Of a DNA stretch of 64,000 nt, positions 23,646-31,891 are shown in pieces. The notes under the pieces are model-generated. The model ran no database searches. It saw only the letters and a program-made list of their open reading frames with translations, and had not been told where the DNA came from. Source of the stretch: Gillisia sp. (GTDB taxonomy: Bacteria; Bacteroidota; Bacteroidia; Flavobacteriales; Flavobacteriaceae). Numbering within the stretch: the first letter of the stretch is position 1; each line of letters begins with the position of its first letter. The stretch spans positions 62,001-126,000 of the forward strand of contig JAGXIL010000039.1 in NCBI GenBank assembly GCA_024635655.1, written 5' to 3'. The translations under genes were made by a program, and so were the position numbers.

Positions 23646-24404
23646 TCAAAAATTACCGGTTTCTTCCCATTTTCGGAAGGTTTCATTTTCAAAATCTCCT
23701 GCTTCCATGAAATTCTTAAAGTGCTGAAGATCTTTTTCAACTAACTTTTTAAAGGCGGGATTAAATAATTTCGCAGCAAATTCTCCCAGGTCCCCTGCAG
23801 GTGGCCTGTAGGATATCGTAGTTTCTACAATACTGCCCTTACCATCAACAGAGTCCAGGAACTTCACCTCCCCTGCATTGTCAATTTCTGAACCTGGGAG
23901 AGACCTCCAGATAATAAGGTAATTTTCCTCTTCCTGAAGGATCTCAGCTTCCCAATCCACCTCTCCCAGGCCGCCGGGAATTTTGGAAGACCAATAGGAA
24001 ACATTTCCGCTTTCCTTCACTTCATTTAGATGTTCCATAAAGTTGGGCAGGTTCTCGAGCTTACGCCAATATCTGTAAAGAACTGCTTTGGGTTTATCAA
24101 TGAATAGACGGCTTGAGACATCTATAGCCGAATTCTCGTTGTAAGCTGTATTCCTACCTAATTTATCATTAACAGGACAGTAACCAGAAATCCCCCGGTA
24201 CAAAATACCCCCACCGGTAATCGCAGCAAGAATCCCGAATATACCTTTCTTCTGTAATCCCCAGGAAGCTAATAGTAACCCTCCAACTGCAGAAATAATT
24301 CTTTCTGTAGTACCCACATTAATCTTACTGGAACCGGTTGCAGGTGGAGAATAATTAACTTTACTAAACCATTTGGAAGGGCGCTGTGAATTAAATGCAT
24401 CCAT
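23646..24404 (-). CDS. DUF2892-SRPBCC protein, paralogue 3
   Basis: The 252-residue product has a DUF2892 membrane hairpin (TTERIISAVGGLLLASWGLQ, GILAAITGGGILYRGISGY) followed by an SRPBCC domain (DKPKAVLYRYWRKLENLPNF, GGLGEVDWEAEILQ, ISYRPPAGDLGEFAAKLFNP). It is the most complete of the three paralogues. The SDR and Tat oxidoreductase genes separate it from the other two, so the family has been duplicated across one stress-related stretch. Confidence 0.83.
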   Translation of the reverse strand: MDAFNSQRPSKWFSKVNYSPPATGSSKINVGTTERIISAVGGLLLASWGLQKKGIFGILAAITGGGILYRGISGYCPVNDKLGRNTAYNENSAIDVSSRLFIDKPKAVLYRYWRKLENLPNFMEHLNEVKESGNVSYWSSKIPGGLGEVDWEAEILQEEENYLIIWRSLPGSEIDNAGEVKFLDSVDGKGSIVETTISYRPPAGDLGEFAAKLFNPAFKKLVEKDLQHFKNFMEAGDFENETFRKWEETGNF

Positions 24405-24623
24405 GATTAATGTTGATTTATGAACTCTGCACGAACGGATATAATTGGCAGAATTTATTTTTTTGTATTCTAAAATTAGGAATGAAAAGGCAGCAATTAA
24501 TTAAAAACCTGCTAAACTTTTCCTAAAAATTTTAGAATAAAATACTGAAATTGAGAGGTTTCAAAAATTAATGGCAGTTTCTAATTACAATATTGGTGTT
24601 TACCCCTTAAAGCAAAAAAGGAT

Positions 24624-24962
24624 TCAATCCCGCATCTCATCCAGCTTTTGAGTTATAGGTGTGGCTGTGATCCCGAGAATTAAAATGGAGATTACCACAG
24701 TTAATCCTACCAGGGCCCAATTTTCTTCTGCTCCGGGAAAATTTTCTCATTCAGGGCATAGGAGAGATAGTATAAAGATCCTATTCCACGAACCCCAAAA
24801 AAGATAATAACCAGGAGTTCGCGCCAGGGTGCATGTTGATACCCTACTAAGCCAATAATTCCGGAAACGGGGCGAACCACGAAAATAAATAATACCGCAC
24901 ATAACACCAGGGACCAGTTTCGAGGTTCAAAAAGTCAACTTGCAATGGCAGCGCCAAACTAA
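24624..24962 (-). pseudogene. Remnant of a CPA1-type Na+/H+ antiporter (C-terminal part, frameshifted)
   Basis: On the minus strand three pieces of one antiporter tail can be read in different frames: FGAAIAS, then a stop, then LFEPRNWSLVLCAVLFIFVVRPVSG and ELLVIIFFGVRGIGSLYYLSYAL with NEKIF (quoted in part), then after a frame change ENWALVGLTVVISILILG and ITQKLDEMRD with a TGA at 24624. RPVSG...FFGxRGIGSLYYL is typical of NhaP-type antiporters. The upstream two thirds are missing. This is decayed DNA, not an active gene. Confidence 0.72.
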
Positions 24963-25065
24963 CCGGGATTGGGCAGGGGAAATTTATTATACTGGATTCT
25001 TCGGAAAGCTTTAACAACTGTACCCGCTTTAAATAACTATTTTTAAAAAATTCTAAAAATTCTAT

Positions 25066-26433
25066 ATGTCAATTTTCGGAAAAGTAAAAAATACCATTAA
25101 TCTGCTGAAGTCCGTCGATATGGACCAATTGGCAAAAATAAGTAAAACCATAGATCTTCCCGATGCCATGAATGCCTTGGGTTCACTGGATGAAAATCAG
25201 TTAAAAGGCCTTATGAAAATGCTGAAGACCAAACGCCGGAAAGGGCAACGCGATCTCCCTCCCATAGACGGAGACTTTTACAACCTCGATCTCAAACTCA
25301 CTCCTGAACAACGAGACCTCCAGTTAAAAGTGCGAAATTTTATGGAAGATGAAGTGCGTCCCCTGGTGAATGATCACTGGAACCGCGCCAAATTTCCATT
25401 TGAGATCATTGAAAAATTTGCAAAACTGGGAATTACGGGAGTACCTTATGAAGGCTACGGCTGCCCGAATCTTTCTTTTTTAATGGAAGGAATTATTGCC
25501 CAGGAAATAGCCCGGGTTGATGTTTCCATTTCTACCTTTTTTGGAGTTCACAGCGGCCTTGCAATGGGGTCAATTTACCTATGTGGAAGTGAAGCCCAAA
25601 AGCAGGAATGGCTTCCTCAAATGCAAAAGCTGGAAAAAATAGGTGCCTTCGGCCTTACTGAACCCAATGTAGGTTCAGGAGTTGCAGGCGGAATGGAAAC
25701 CACCTGCCGCTTTGACGGGGAGAACTGGGTACTTAACGGACAGAAGAAATGGATAGGAAATGCCACCTTTTCTGATGTCACTATTATTTGGGCCCGGGAC
25801 GAAGAAACCAACCAGGTAAAAGGCTTTTTAGTTAGAGCTAAAGAGAACCCGGGTTATAAAGCCGAAAAGATGGAGGATAAAATGGCGTTGCGAATTGTTC
25901 AGAACGCTATTGTGACCTTAACAGATTGTATAGTACCGGAAAGTGACCGCCTGAAACACGCTAATTCATTTGGAGACACCGCAAAGGTATTGCGAATGAC
26001 CCGTGCAGGAGTTGCGTGGCAAGCCGTGGGATGCGCCAGGGGCGCCTATGAAAGTGCATTGAAGTACACAAAGAAACGGGAACAGTTTGGAAGGCCAATT
26101 GCATCCTACCAGTTAATACAAAATCATCTTGTGGAAATGCTGTCAAACCTTACCGCCATGCAAACCATGGTATTCAGGCTTTCTGAAATGCAGGACCAGG
26201 ATATCCTTACAGATGAGCATGCATCCCTTGCCAAAGTGTATTGCAGTATGCGAACCCGGGATGTGGTTGGCCGGGCAAGAGAAGTTATGGGTGGGAATGG
26301 GATTCTGCTGGAATATGATGTTGCCCGTTTTGTAGCCGATGCCGAAGCCATTTACAGTTATGAAGGAACCAAAGAAATAAATTCACTTATTGTAGGACGT
26401 GCCATTACAGGTTACAGCGCCTTTGTGAATTAA
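25066..26433 (+). CDS. Acyl-CoA dehydrogenase
   Basis: FAD enzyme that introduces a double bond into an acyl-CoA. The 455-residue product has a 65-residue N-terminal extension of predicted helices before the usual start (PEQRDLQLKVRNFMEDEVRP), then FGLTEPNVGSGVAGGMETTC (about 205), GQKKWIGNA, KREQFGRPIASYQLIQNHL and the catalytic-Glu region AIYSYEGTKEINSLIVGRAI. The Tyr-Glu-Gly-Thr setting resembles the glutaryl-CoA/short-chain group, but the substrate cannot be fixed. The next gene starts 20 bases later, so they may share a transcript. Confidence 0.92.
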   Translation: MSIFGKVKNTINLLKSVDMDQLAKISKTIDLPDAMNALGSLDENQLKGLMKMLKTKRRKGQRDLPPIDGDFYNLDLKLTPEQRDLQLKVRNFMEDEVRPLVNDHWNRAKFPFEIIEKFAKLGITGVPYEGYGCPNLSFLMEGIIAQEIARVDVSISTFFGVHSGLAMGSIYLCGSEAQKQEWLPQMQKLEKIGAFGLTEPNVGSGVAGGMETTCRFDGENWVLNGQKKWIGNATFSDVTIIWARDEETNQVKGFLVRAKENPGYKAEKMEDKMALRIVQNAIVTLTDCIVPESDRLKHANSFGDTAKVLRMTRAGVAWQAVGCARGAYESALKYTKKREQFGRPIASYQLIQNHLVEMLSNLTAMQTMVFRLSEMQDQDILTDEHASLAKVYCSMRTRDVVGRAREVMGGNGILLEYDVARFVADAEAIYSYEGTKEINSLIVGRAITGYSAFVN

Positions 26434-26453
26434 ATAAATATAAAAAGTATAGC

Positions 26454-27371
26454 ATGTCTGTTTTAGTTATAAGTCCGGGAAGAGATCCGGAAGCCTGGGT
26501 AAGAGAATTGAAAAATCAGCATCCCGGGATGGATGTTCATGTATATCCGGAAGATCACGATAAAGAGGAGGTGGAGTATGCCATAAGCTGGAAGCACCCC
26601 CGCGGAATCTTTAAAAATTATCCAAACCTCAAGGTTATCGCTTCCATGGGAGCCGGGGTAGATCACATAACCAGTGATCCTGAACTTCCCGAGCACGTAA
26701 AGATTACCAGGATAGTAGATGAGCAGCTCACCATTGATATGAGCGATTTTGTCCTTGCACTTATCATGGATCACCTCCGGAATATCTCATACCACTATTG
26801 CTCAAGTGAGTGGGAACCCAAAAAGTATATGAGAATTCAGGATACCCATGTTGGGATCATGGGCTTAGGGACCCTGGGAAGCGGGGTCGCGGGAAAACTG
26901 GTGAAAAATGGCTTTAAAGTATCCGGATGGGCAAATTCTGCCAAGGAACAGGAAGGAGTAACCACATATAGTGGCGGAGATCTGGATGATTTTTTAGAAG
27001 AGTTGGATATACTAATATGCCTTTTACCACTTACCGGGGAAACTGAAAATATACTGAGCCGAAATCTTTTTGAAAAACTGCCTAAGGGAGCATATTTGAT
27101 CAATGTTGCCAGGGGAGAGCATTTGGTAGAACAGGACCTGCTGGATTGTGTCAATACCGGCCAGCTTAGTGGTGCCGGCCTTGATGTATTCCGCAAAGAA
27201 CCTCTGCCGGAGGAACATCCTTTTTGGTCAAACCCCAGGATCCACGTTACTCCGCATATAGCCAGTGTAACAGATCCCAAACATGTTGTTCCGCAACTGG
27301 TTGAAAACTATGAAAGAATGACAGAGGGGGAAGAACTAAAAAATGTAGTGGCAAGGGAAAAAGGATATTAA
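26454..27371 (+). CDS. Glyoxylate/hydroxypyruvate reductase (D-2-hydroxyacid dehydrogenase, GhrA-like)
   Basis: NAD(P)H-dependent reductase of 2-keto acids. The 305-residue product has GIMGLGTLGSGVAGKL (about 137, nucleotide fold), ICLLPLTGETENI, INVARGEHLVEQDLL and the C-terminal catalytic His in HVTPHIASVTDP. The short N-terminal lobe, with KVIASMGAGVDHI, matches GhrA rather than SerA. It follows the acyl-CoA dehydrogenase gene by 20 bases and precedes a universal stress protein by 17. Confidence 0.88.
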   Translation: MSVLVISPGRDPEAWVRELKNQHPGMDVHVYPEDHDKEEVEYAISWKHPRGIFKNYPNLKVIASMGAGVDHITSDPELPEHVKITRIVDEQLTIDMSDFVLALIMDHLRNISYHYCSSEWEPKKYMRIQDTHVGIMGLGTLGSGVAGKLVKNGFKVSGWANSAKEQEGVTTYSGGDLDDFLEELDILICLLPLTGETENILSRNLFEKLPKGAYLINVARGEHLVEQDLLDCVNTGQLSGAGLDVFRKEPLPEEHPFWSNPRIHVTPHIASVTDPKHVVPQLVENYERMTEGEELKNVVAREKGY

Positions 27372-27388
27372 GGTAAAAATGAAGAATT

Positions 27389-27838
27389 ATGAGGGAGATT
27401 AAAAATATATTGGTTGCCATTGACTTTAATGACACCGTAGGAGAATTGCTGAGTTATGCTGAAGGAATGGCTATGAAATTTGAGGCGAAATTATGGGTTT
27501 TGCACGTAGCTGCACCCAATCCTGATTTTGTAGGTTACGAACCCGGCCCGCAATATGTAAGAGATATAAAAGCGGAGGAGCTACGGGAAGAACACCGAAA
27601 CCTTCAAAGTATCTGCGGGACTTTCCTGGATCCGGAACTGGAATGCGAAGCGCTTTTGATCCAGGGTTCCACGGTTGAAAGTGTAATAGAGGAAGCCAAG
27701 AAATTAAATAGTGATATGCTGATTGTAGGCACTCACAAGCACAGTTTTTTTCATGATCTGTTTTCTGAAAATGTTTCTATGGAGCTTCTGAAAAAAGCAG
27801 AAATTCCGCTGCTGGCCATTCCTATTGATGAAGATTAA
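27389..27838 (+). CDS. Universal stress protein (UspA family)
   Basis: Single-domain UspA protein, 149 residues: IKNILVAIDFNDTVGELLSY at the start, QGSTVESVIEEAKKLNSDML and IVGTHKHSFFHDLFSENVSM near the end. The classical ATP-binding pattern GxxG-x9-G(S/T) is not intact (GTHKHSFFHD), so it may not bind ATP. Third gene of a plus-strand run that begins at 25066, convergent with the DinB gene. Confidence 0.9.
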   Translation: MREIKNILVAIDFNDTVGELLSYAEGMAMKFEAKLWVLHVAAPNPDFVGYEPGPQYVRDIKAEELREEHRNLQSICGTFLDPELECEALLIQGSTVESVIEEAKKLNSDMLIVGTHKHSFFHDLFSENVSMELLKKAEIPLLAIPIDED

Positions 27839-27839
27839 G

Positions 27840-28370
27840 CTACTTTAAACTTTCCCTTTCTTTTAGAATACTCACTGTGACCAGTAATTGGCCCACGTGT
27901 CTTTGCGCATGTTCGCCCGCATGAAAGAGCAATCCAATAACTGAAGACGGGAGTTTTTTCCTGCCCACACTTCGAAGATCTGAAAGGGAGTCTACAGGAG
28001 TGTTTTTTAATATTTCAAATGCCTCATCTACTTTTCGATCAAAAGCCAAAACCAGCTTACCAACGCGCTCTCCTGTTCCTGAATCTCCTTCATTTTTTAA
28101 AGCTGAAAACTGGATATCAGAAAGTTCCTTTCCGGCGGCATAGGTTAGCATTCTGTCCACCACACCAGTGAGATGTTGCAAGTGAAATCCCACGGAAGCC
28201 CTTCCGGAAGGTTTCTCCCAAAGTAGATGCTCCGGAAAATTGTGCATAAAAAACTGCACATCCTCCCTCGCCTGCAGTAGGGCATGTGCCACAGGCTGAA
28301 GCAGATCCGAAATTTCCGGGACTTTTCCTCTAAGCCAGACTTCCGGCTGATTTAATTTTTCAGATTTCAT
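27840..28370 (-). CDS. DinB-family (DUF1569-like four-helix) protein
   Basis: The 176-residue product fits the DinB/YfiT four-helix bundle: GFHLQHLTGVVDRMLTYA (about 61-78) and LLFHAGEHAQRHVGQLLVTV (about 147-166) carry the histidines that bind a metal in this superfamily. Many members are thiol-dependent S-transferases; no substrate can be named here. It overlaps nothing and converges with the universal stress gene one base away. Confidence 0.83.
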   Translation of the reverse strand: MKSEKLNQPEVWLRGKVPEISDLLQPVAHALLQAREDVQFFMHNFPEHLLWEKPSGRASVGFHLQHLTGVVDRMLTYAAGKELSDIQFSALKNEGDSGTGERVGKLVLAFDRKVDEAFEILKNTPVDSLSDLRSVGRKKLPSSVIGLLFHAGEHAQRHVGQLLVTVSILKERESLK

Positions 28371-28544
28371 CCCTTATATATTACTAATCCAAAATGGAGT
28401 TGTGTGACAAAAATAGATCTATATTTTAGGATTATATCCTGTTTACATTCCAAAATAAATTGGCAGATAAATTTATCATTTCAAAAGAAGGACACAGTTT
28501 TTGTTTTTATCTTGGCTCTTTCAATCATAAATTAGTTGCCGTAT

Positions 28545-29483
28545 ATGATATCCAATATAGACCTACAGGAGGTACACGAACGAATATCTTCTTACATTCA
28601 TCGTACCCCGATCATGACCTCTCAATATTTAAACGGAATTTCGGGAGCAGAGATCTATTTTAAATGTGAGAACTTTCAGCGAATGGGCGCTTTCAAAATG
28701 CGGGGAGCGGCTAATGCAGTCCTAAACCTTTCCGAAGAAAAACGTCAAAAAGGGGTAGTCACACATTCCTCCGGAAATTTTGCACAGGCACTTTCCCTGG
28801 CAGCAAAAAGTGCAGGAGTTCCTGCATATATTGTCATGCCTTCTTCTGCCCCCGAAGTCAAAAAAGAGGCCGTTAGAGGATATGGCGGAGAGGTAACTGA
28901 ATGCCCGCCCACGCTTGAAGAAAGAGAAAAAGCGGCGCAAAAGATCATTGATAAGACCGGCGCCACATTCATTCATCCTTCAAATGACCTGGATGTGATC
29001 TACGGGCAGGGAACAGCTGCATTGGAACTGATGCAGGACCAACCTGAACTGGATTTTGTCATCACTCCTGTAGGAGGGGGCGGACTTATTGCCGGGACAG
29101 CGCTTGCGGTTCATCACGCATCAGAAAACTGTAAGACAATTGGGGCAGAACCCTTTGCCGTAGACGATGCTTACCGCTCTCTTCAAAGCGGAAAGATCGA
29201 AATGAATGAAACTGCCAACTCCGTTGCTGATGGGCTTAAAACTATGTTGGGAGACAAGAATTTTCCAATAATCCTGAAATATGTTTCCGAAATCATCCGG
29301 GTGAAAGAACCGGAGATCATTGCCGCTATGAAACTAATATGGGAACGGATGAAAATTGTGGTGGAACCTTCAAGCGCCGTGGCACTGGCAGCAGTACTGA
29401 GGGAGAAAGAAAAATTTAAAGGAAAAAAATTAGGGATCATTATCTCCGGCGGGAATGTTGACCTTCAAAAATTACCCTTTTGA
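28545..29483 (+). CDS. Threonine/serine dehydratase or serine racemase (PLP fold-type II)
   Basis: PLP enzyme, 312 residues from the ATG at 28545 (an upstream TTG would add three residues). Visible: RTPIMTSQYLNG, the PLP lysine in RMGAFKMRGAANAV (about 50), SSGNFAQALSLAAK (about 74), the phosphate-binding PVGGGGLIAGTALA and the C-terminal EPSSAVALAA. No regulatory ACT domain follows, which excludes biosynthetic IlvA and leaves catabolic threonine dehydratase or serine racemase. Confidence 0.87.
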   Translation: MISNIDLQEVHERISSYIHRTPIMTSQYLNGISGAEIYFKCENFQRMGAFKMRGAANAVLNLSEEKRQKGVVTHSSGNFAQALSLAAKSAGVPAYIVMPSSAPEVKKEAVRGYGGEVTECPPTLEEREKAAQKIIDKTGATFIHPSNDLDVIYGQGTAALELMQDQPELDFVITPVGGGGLIAGTALAVHHASENCKTIGAEPFAVDDAYRSLQSGKIEMNETANSVADGLKTMLGDKNFPIILKYVSEIIRVKEPEIIAAMKLIWERMKIVVEPSSAVALAAVLREKEKFKGKKLGIIISGGNVDLQKLPF

Positions 29484-29495
29484 TAAACAAGTTTA

Positions 29496-29528
29496 ACTTC
29501 AGGCTTACTCCCCTGTTAAACCTGAAGT
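29496..29528. terminator. Hairpin between convergent genes
   Basis: ACTTCAGG and CCTGAAGT pair over a 17-base loop just after the dehydratase stop. It overlaps the 3' coding end of the next (minus) gene. T runs on either side are poor, so terminator activity is uncertain. Confidence 0.4.
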
Positions 29529-30443
29529 CTTAGTAATGGCTGGTTGTGATTGTTTAAATTCGCTTCTCAAGGCTTCCTCTATCCTGAAGGCATGACTGGA
29601 ACCCATTACCACCATGACTTTCTTTCCCTTTTCAACCAGCTCCAGGATAGCAGAACATTGGTGAAGATTCCTGATTTCATTAGAAAAAGAAGCCATTTCA
29701 GAAAGATAACCCTTTGGCCAGCCATACTGGTCACTGGATTCCCGCCAGTCTTTCTCAGCAGGAAAATCAGCTGCCCACATACTGTCTATTTGGGCGACAA
29801 ATTTGATCTTTCCGCGGATACCATTTTCATCTGTACGGCTTTTGATATAAGATTCCATGACTTCATCCGTGTTATCAGGCTTTCCAAACCTGAAATTGCT
29901 CAGGTAAGGTCTTAACGAATAAAATAAGGCAACTTTTTCCGGAGAAAAGTTTTTCAGCATAAGCTTTACCTCATCCTGCTTTTGCGGCTCCCAGGTATAG
30001 ACTTCCACATCATCTTTTTTAGCAAGATAAACCGCTTTCCCACTCTCTCCATAGTTCTTTACCGGATCCTGTAACCAGCTGAAAAGAAATCCCAGCCTGC
30101 CCTCTACAAGGACCACGTCCGGTTGAAATTCATCCCATATGCGGCTGATAGTGTCGATCTGAGGGTTGTTTGGATCTTTGGTATGATCTATACCCAATAT
30201 ATATACCTCGCCTTGTTCATTCTTTAAATAGTAATTATATGGCCTTTTATGCCCGGCTGATTCCCGGTATTTTTCCATGCTCATTACAGGCTTTTCCAGT
30301 TCCTTAATTTCACCAACATGGTAGTATGCCGGAGATCTCCATATCACCCCGGTTCCCATTAAAACAAGGAAAGTGGCTATAAGGAGGAGTAGCACCATAC
30401 CTGCAATTTTTGCAATCCTAAAGAATTTCAGTTTCATGATCAA
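29505..30443 (-). CDS. TraB/PrgY-like (Tiki superfamily) membrane-anchored protein
   Basis: The 312-residue product has an N-terminal membrane anchor (IAGMVLLLLIATFLVLMGTG) and then an extracytoplasmic domain with GIDHTKDPNNPQ and FQPDVVLVEG, and near the end EKGKKVMVVMGSSHAFRIEE (pieces). The His, Glu and late His follow the EreA/TraB/Tiki hydrolase-like order, but I give this family with caution. No functional partner is evident nearby. Confidence 0.6.
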   Translation of the reverse strand: MIMKLKFFRIAKIAGMVLLLLIATFLVLMGTGVIWRSPAYYHVGEIKELEKPVMSMEKYRESAGHKRPYNYYLKNEQGEVYILGIDHTKDPNNPQIDTISRIWDEFQPDVVLVEGRLGFLFSWLQDPVKNYGESGKAVYLAKKDDVEVYTWEPQKQDEVKLMLKNFSPEKVALFYSLRPYLSNFRFGKPDNTDEVMESYIKSRTDENGIRGKIKFVAQIDSMWAADFPAEKDWRESSDQYGWPKGYLSEMASFSNEIRNLHQCSAILELVEKGKKVMVVMGSSHAFRIEEALRSEFKQSQPAITKTSGLTGE

Positions 30444-30528
30444 AAGGAATTAAAATTTTATATAAGACCAAATGAAAATTAAAATGTTACCACTTCGAAG
30501 GACAAATATTTAAAGCTTGCAAAATTTT

Positions 30529-30669
30529 TTACTTTTTGAATTGTTGATCGGAAAGTACTTCCAGATGTTTTGTATTTGCTTCTACATCAGCATCGGTGAA
30601 CCAGGCATCACGAAGTTGCTTTTTGGAGAATAATTCCAGCTGATCTCCATTATTCATTACCAGAAACAT
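30529..30669 (-). CDS. Small hypothetical protein (46 aa)
   Basis: ATG at 30669, TAA at 30529; the product begins MFLVMNNGDQLELFSKKQL and ends LEVLSDQQFKK. It fills the gap between the TraB-like and FMN-reductase genes, has normal coding composition and is acidic to neutral. I recognise no family. Confidence 0.45.
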   Translation of the reverse strand: MFLVMNNGDQLELFSKKQLRDAWFTDADVEANTKHLEVLSDQQFKK

Positions 30670-30694
30670 AGTCTCAAAATTTTACACCTATGCT

Positions 30695-31207
30695 TTATTC
30701 TGCTTTTTGCTTTTTCAAGCTTTCTGCAAAGCCGGAAAGGGAATTCAAAACTTCTATTTCAGGCTCCCCAACTAACCAGGTATGCAGGCTTCCCAAATAA
30801 TCCATACCCAGATAGGCTGCACTTAATTTAAAAGGCTCAAAGAATCCGGGGGTTTGATTATTATCTGAGCCGCATGCGATCACAGCCAATGCTTTTCCCC
30901 TTAATTTCCTACCCGTTTCCTTCTCTATTTTTAAGCAATCGGTAAGCCGGTCAAGAAAATTTTTCATAAGCCCGCTCATACTATACCAGTATACCGGTGT
31001 CACAAGAATAATAAGATCATAGGTAACAATATTACGCATGGCAGGTAAAAAGTCATCACCCCTGTTTGCATTTTCATAATCATAGGGTGATATATTTATT
31101 GTCCTTAGATCCAGAAGATCAGCTTGTAAATGGGTTCTAAGTGCGCTGATAATAACAGAAGTATTTCCTGTGCTGCGTGAACTTCCCTGAATAATAATTA
31201 TCTTCAT
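30695..31207 (-). CDS. NADPH-dependent FMN reductase / flavodoxin-fold oxidoreductase
   Basis: The 170-residue product has the flavodoxin-like FMN phosphate loop IQGSSRSTGNTSVII (residues 5-19) and LVTPVYWYSMSGLMKNFLDR (about 90), typical of the NAD(P)H:FMN/quinone reductase group. Electron partner unknown. It is divergent from the DUF2141 gene. Confidence 0.87.
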   Translation of the reverse strand: MKIIIIQGSSRSTGNTSVIISALRTHLQADLLDLRTINISPYDYENANRGDDFLPAMRNIVTYDLIILVTPVYWYSMSGLMKNFLDRLTDCLKIEKETGRKLRGKALAVIACGSDNNQTPGFFEPFKLSAAYLGMDYLGSLHTWLVGEPEIEVLNSLSGFAESLKKQKAE

Positions 31208-31362
31208 AAGATATTGTGAATTTCGTACCTGAATGACAGGACGGAAATTAATTTATGTTTTTGTAAAAATATAATTCCTGAATTAATTTTATCAGCAAAT
31301 AATGATATGGATCCAAATTTGCTTTAGTATTATCGAACAAATATTTATTTAAAACCAACAAA

Positions 31363-31779
31363 ATGATTAAAGCATATTTTACCGGATTCCTTTTCCTTAT
31401 GGGAACTCTCTTCTTGATTGCACAAAACACTATAGATGTAGAGATCAATAATTTTGATTCTAATAAAGGTGTAGCCTTCATAGGTCTCTATAATTCGGAA
31501 TCTTCTTTTTTAGTAGAAGAATACCAGGGACTGGAAGCGGAGGTAAGGGATAAAAAAGTAACCTTGAGCTTTACTGACATCCCAGATGGTACTTATGCCA
31601 TTTCTGTATTTCATGATGAAGATGAGAACGGGGAACTTACTACTAATTTTATCGGAATTCCCAAAGAAGCCTATGGCTCCTCCAACAATGCCCCTTCCAA
31701 TTTTGGACCACCAAAATGGAAAGATGCTAAATTTGAAGTAAGAAACGGGCAAACGGTGAAGCAAAAAATAACCTTATAG
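31363..31779 (+). CDS. Secreted DUF2141 protein
   Basis: Signal peptide (MIKAYFTGFLFLMGTLFLIA, cleaved near AQN), then a 118-residue domain with VEINNFDSNKGVAFIGLYNS, FTDIPDGTYAISVFHDEDEN (pieces) and GIPKEAYGSSNNA. This matches DUF2141, small periplasmic or surface proteins of unknown role in Bacteroidota. A bidirectional terminator follows. Confidence 0.88.
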   Translation: MIKAYFTGFLFLMGTLFLIAQNTIDVEINNFDSNKGVAFIGLYNSESSFLVEEYQGLEAEVRDKKVTLSFTDIPDGTYAISVFHDEDENGELTTNFIGIPKEAYGSSNNAPSNFGPPKWKDAKFEVRNGQTVKQKITL

Positions 31780-31827
31780 ATCACTACTTATTCGATTTTT
31801 CATCTAAACGAATATTTTGGTCTAGAT

Positions 31828-31857
31828 AAAAAAAAGCTTCCCTGAGGAAGCTTTTTT
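31828..31857. terminator. Bidirectional intrinsic terminator
   Basis: AAAAAAGCTTCC-CTGA-GGAAGCTTTTTT: a 12-bp stem with A and T flanks that serves the DUF2141 gene (plus) and the large S41 peptidase gene (minus). Confidence 0.88.
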
Positions 31858-31891
31858 AGTATAAGATCATTATTAATTTTCTTCAGCAAAG

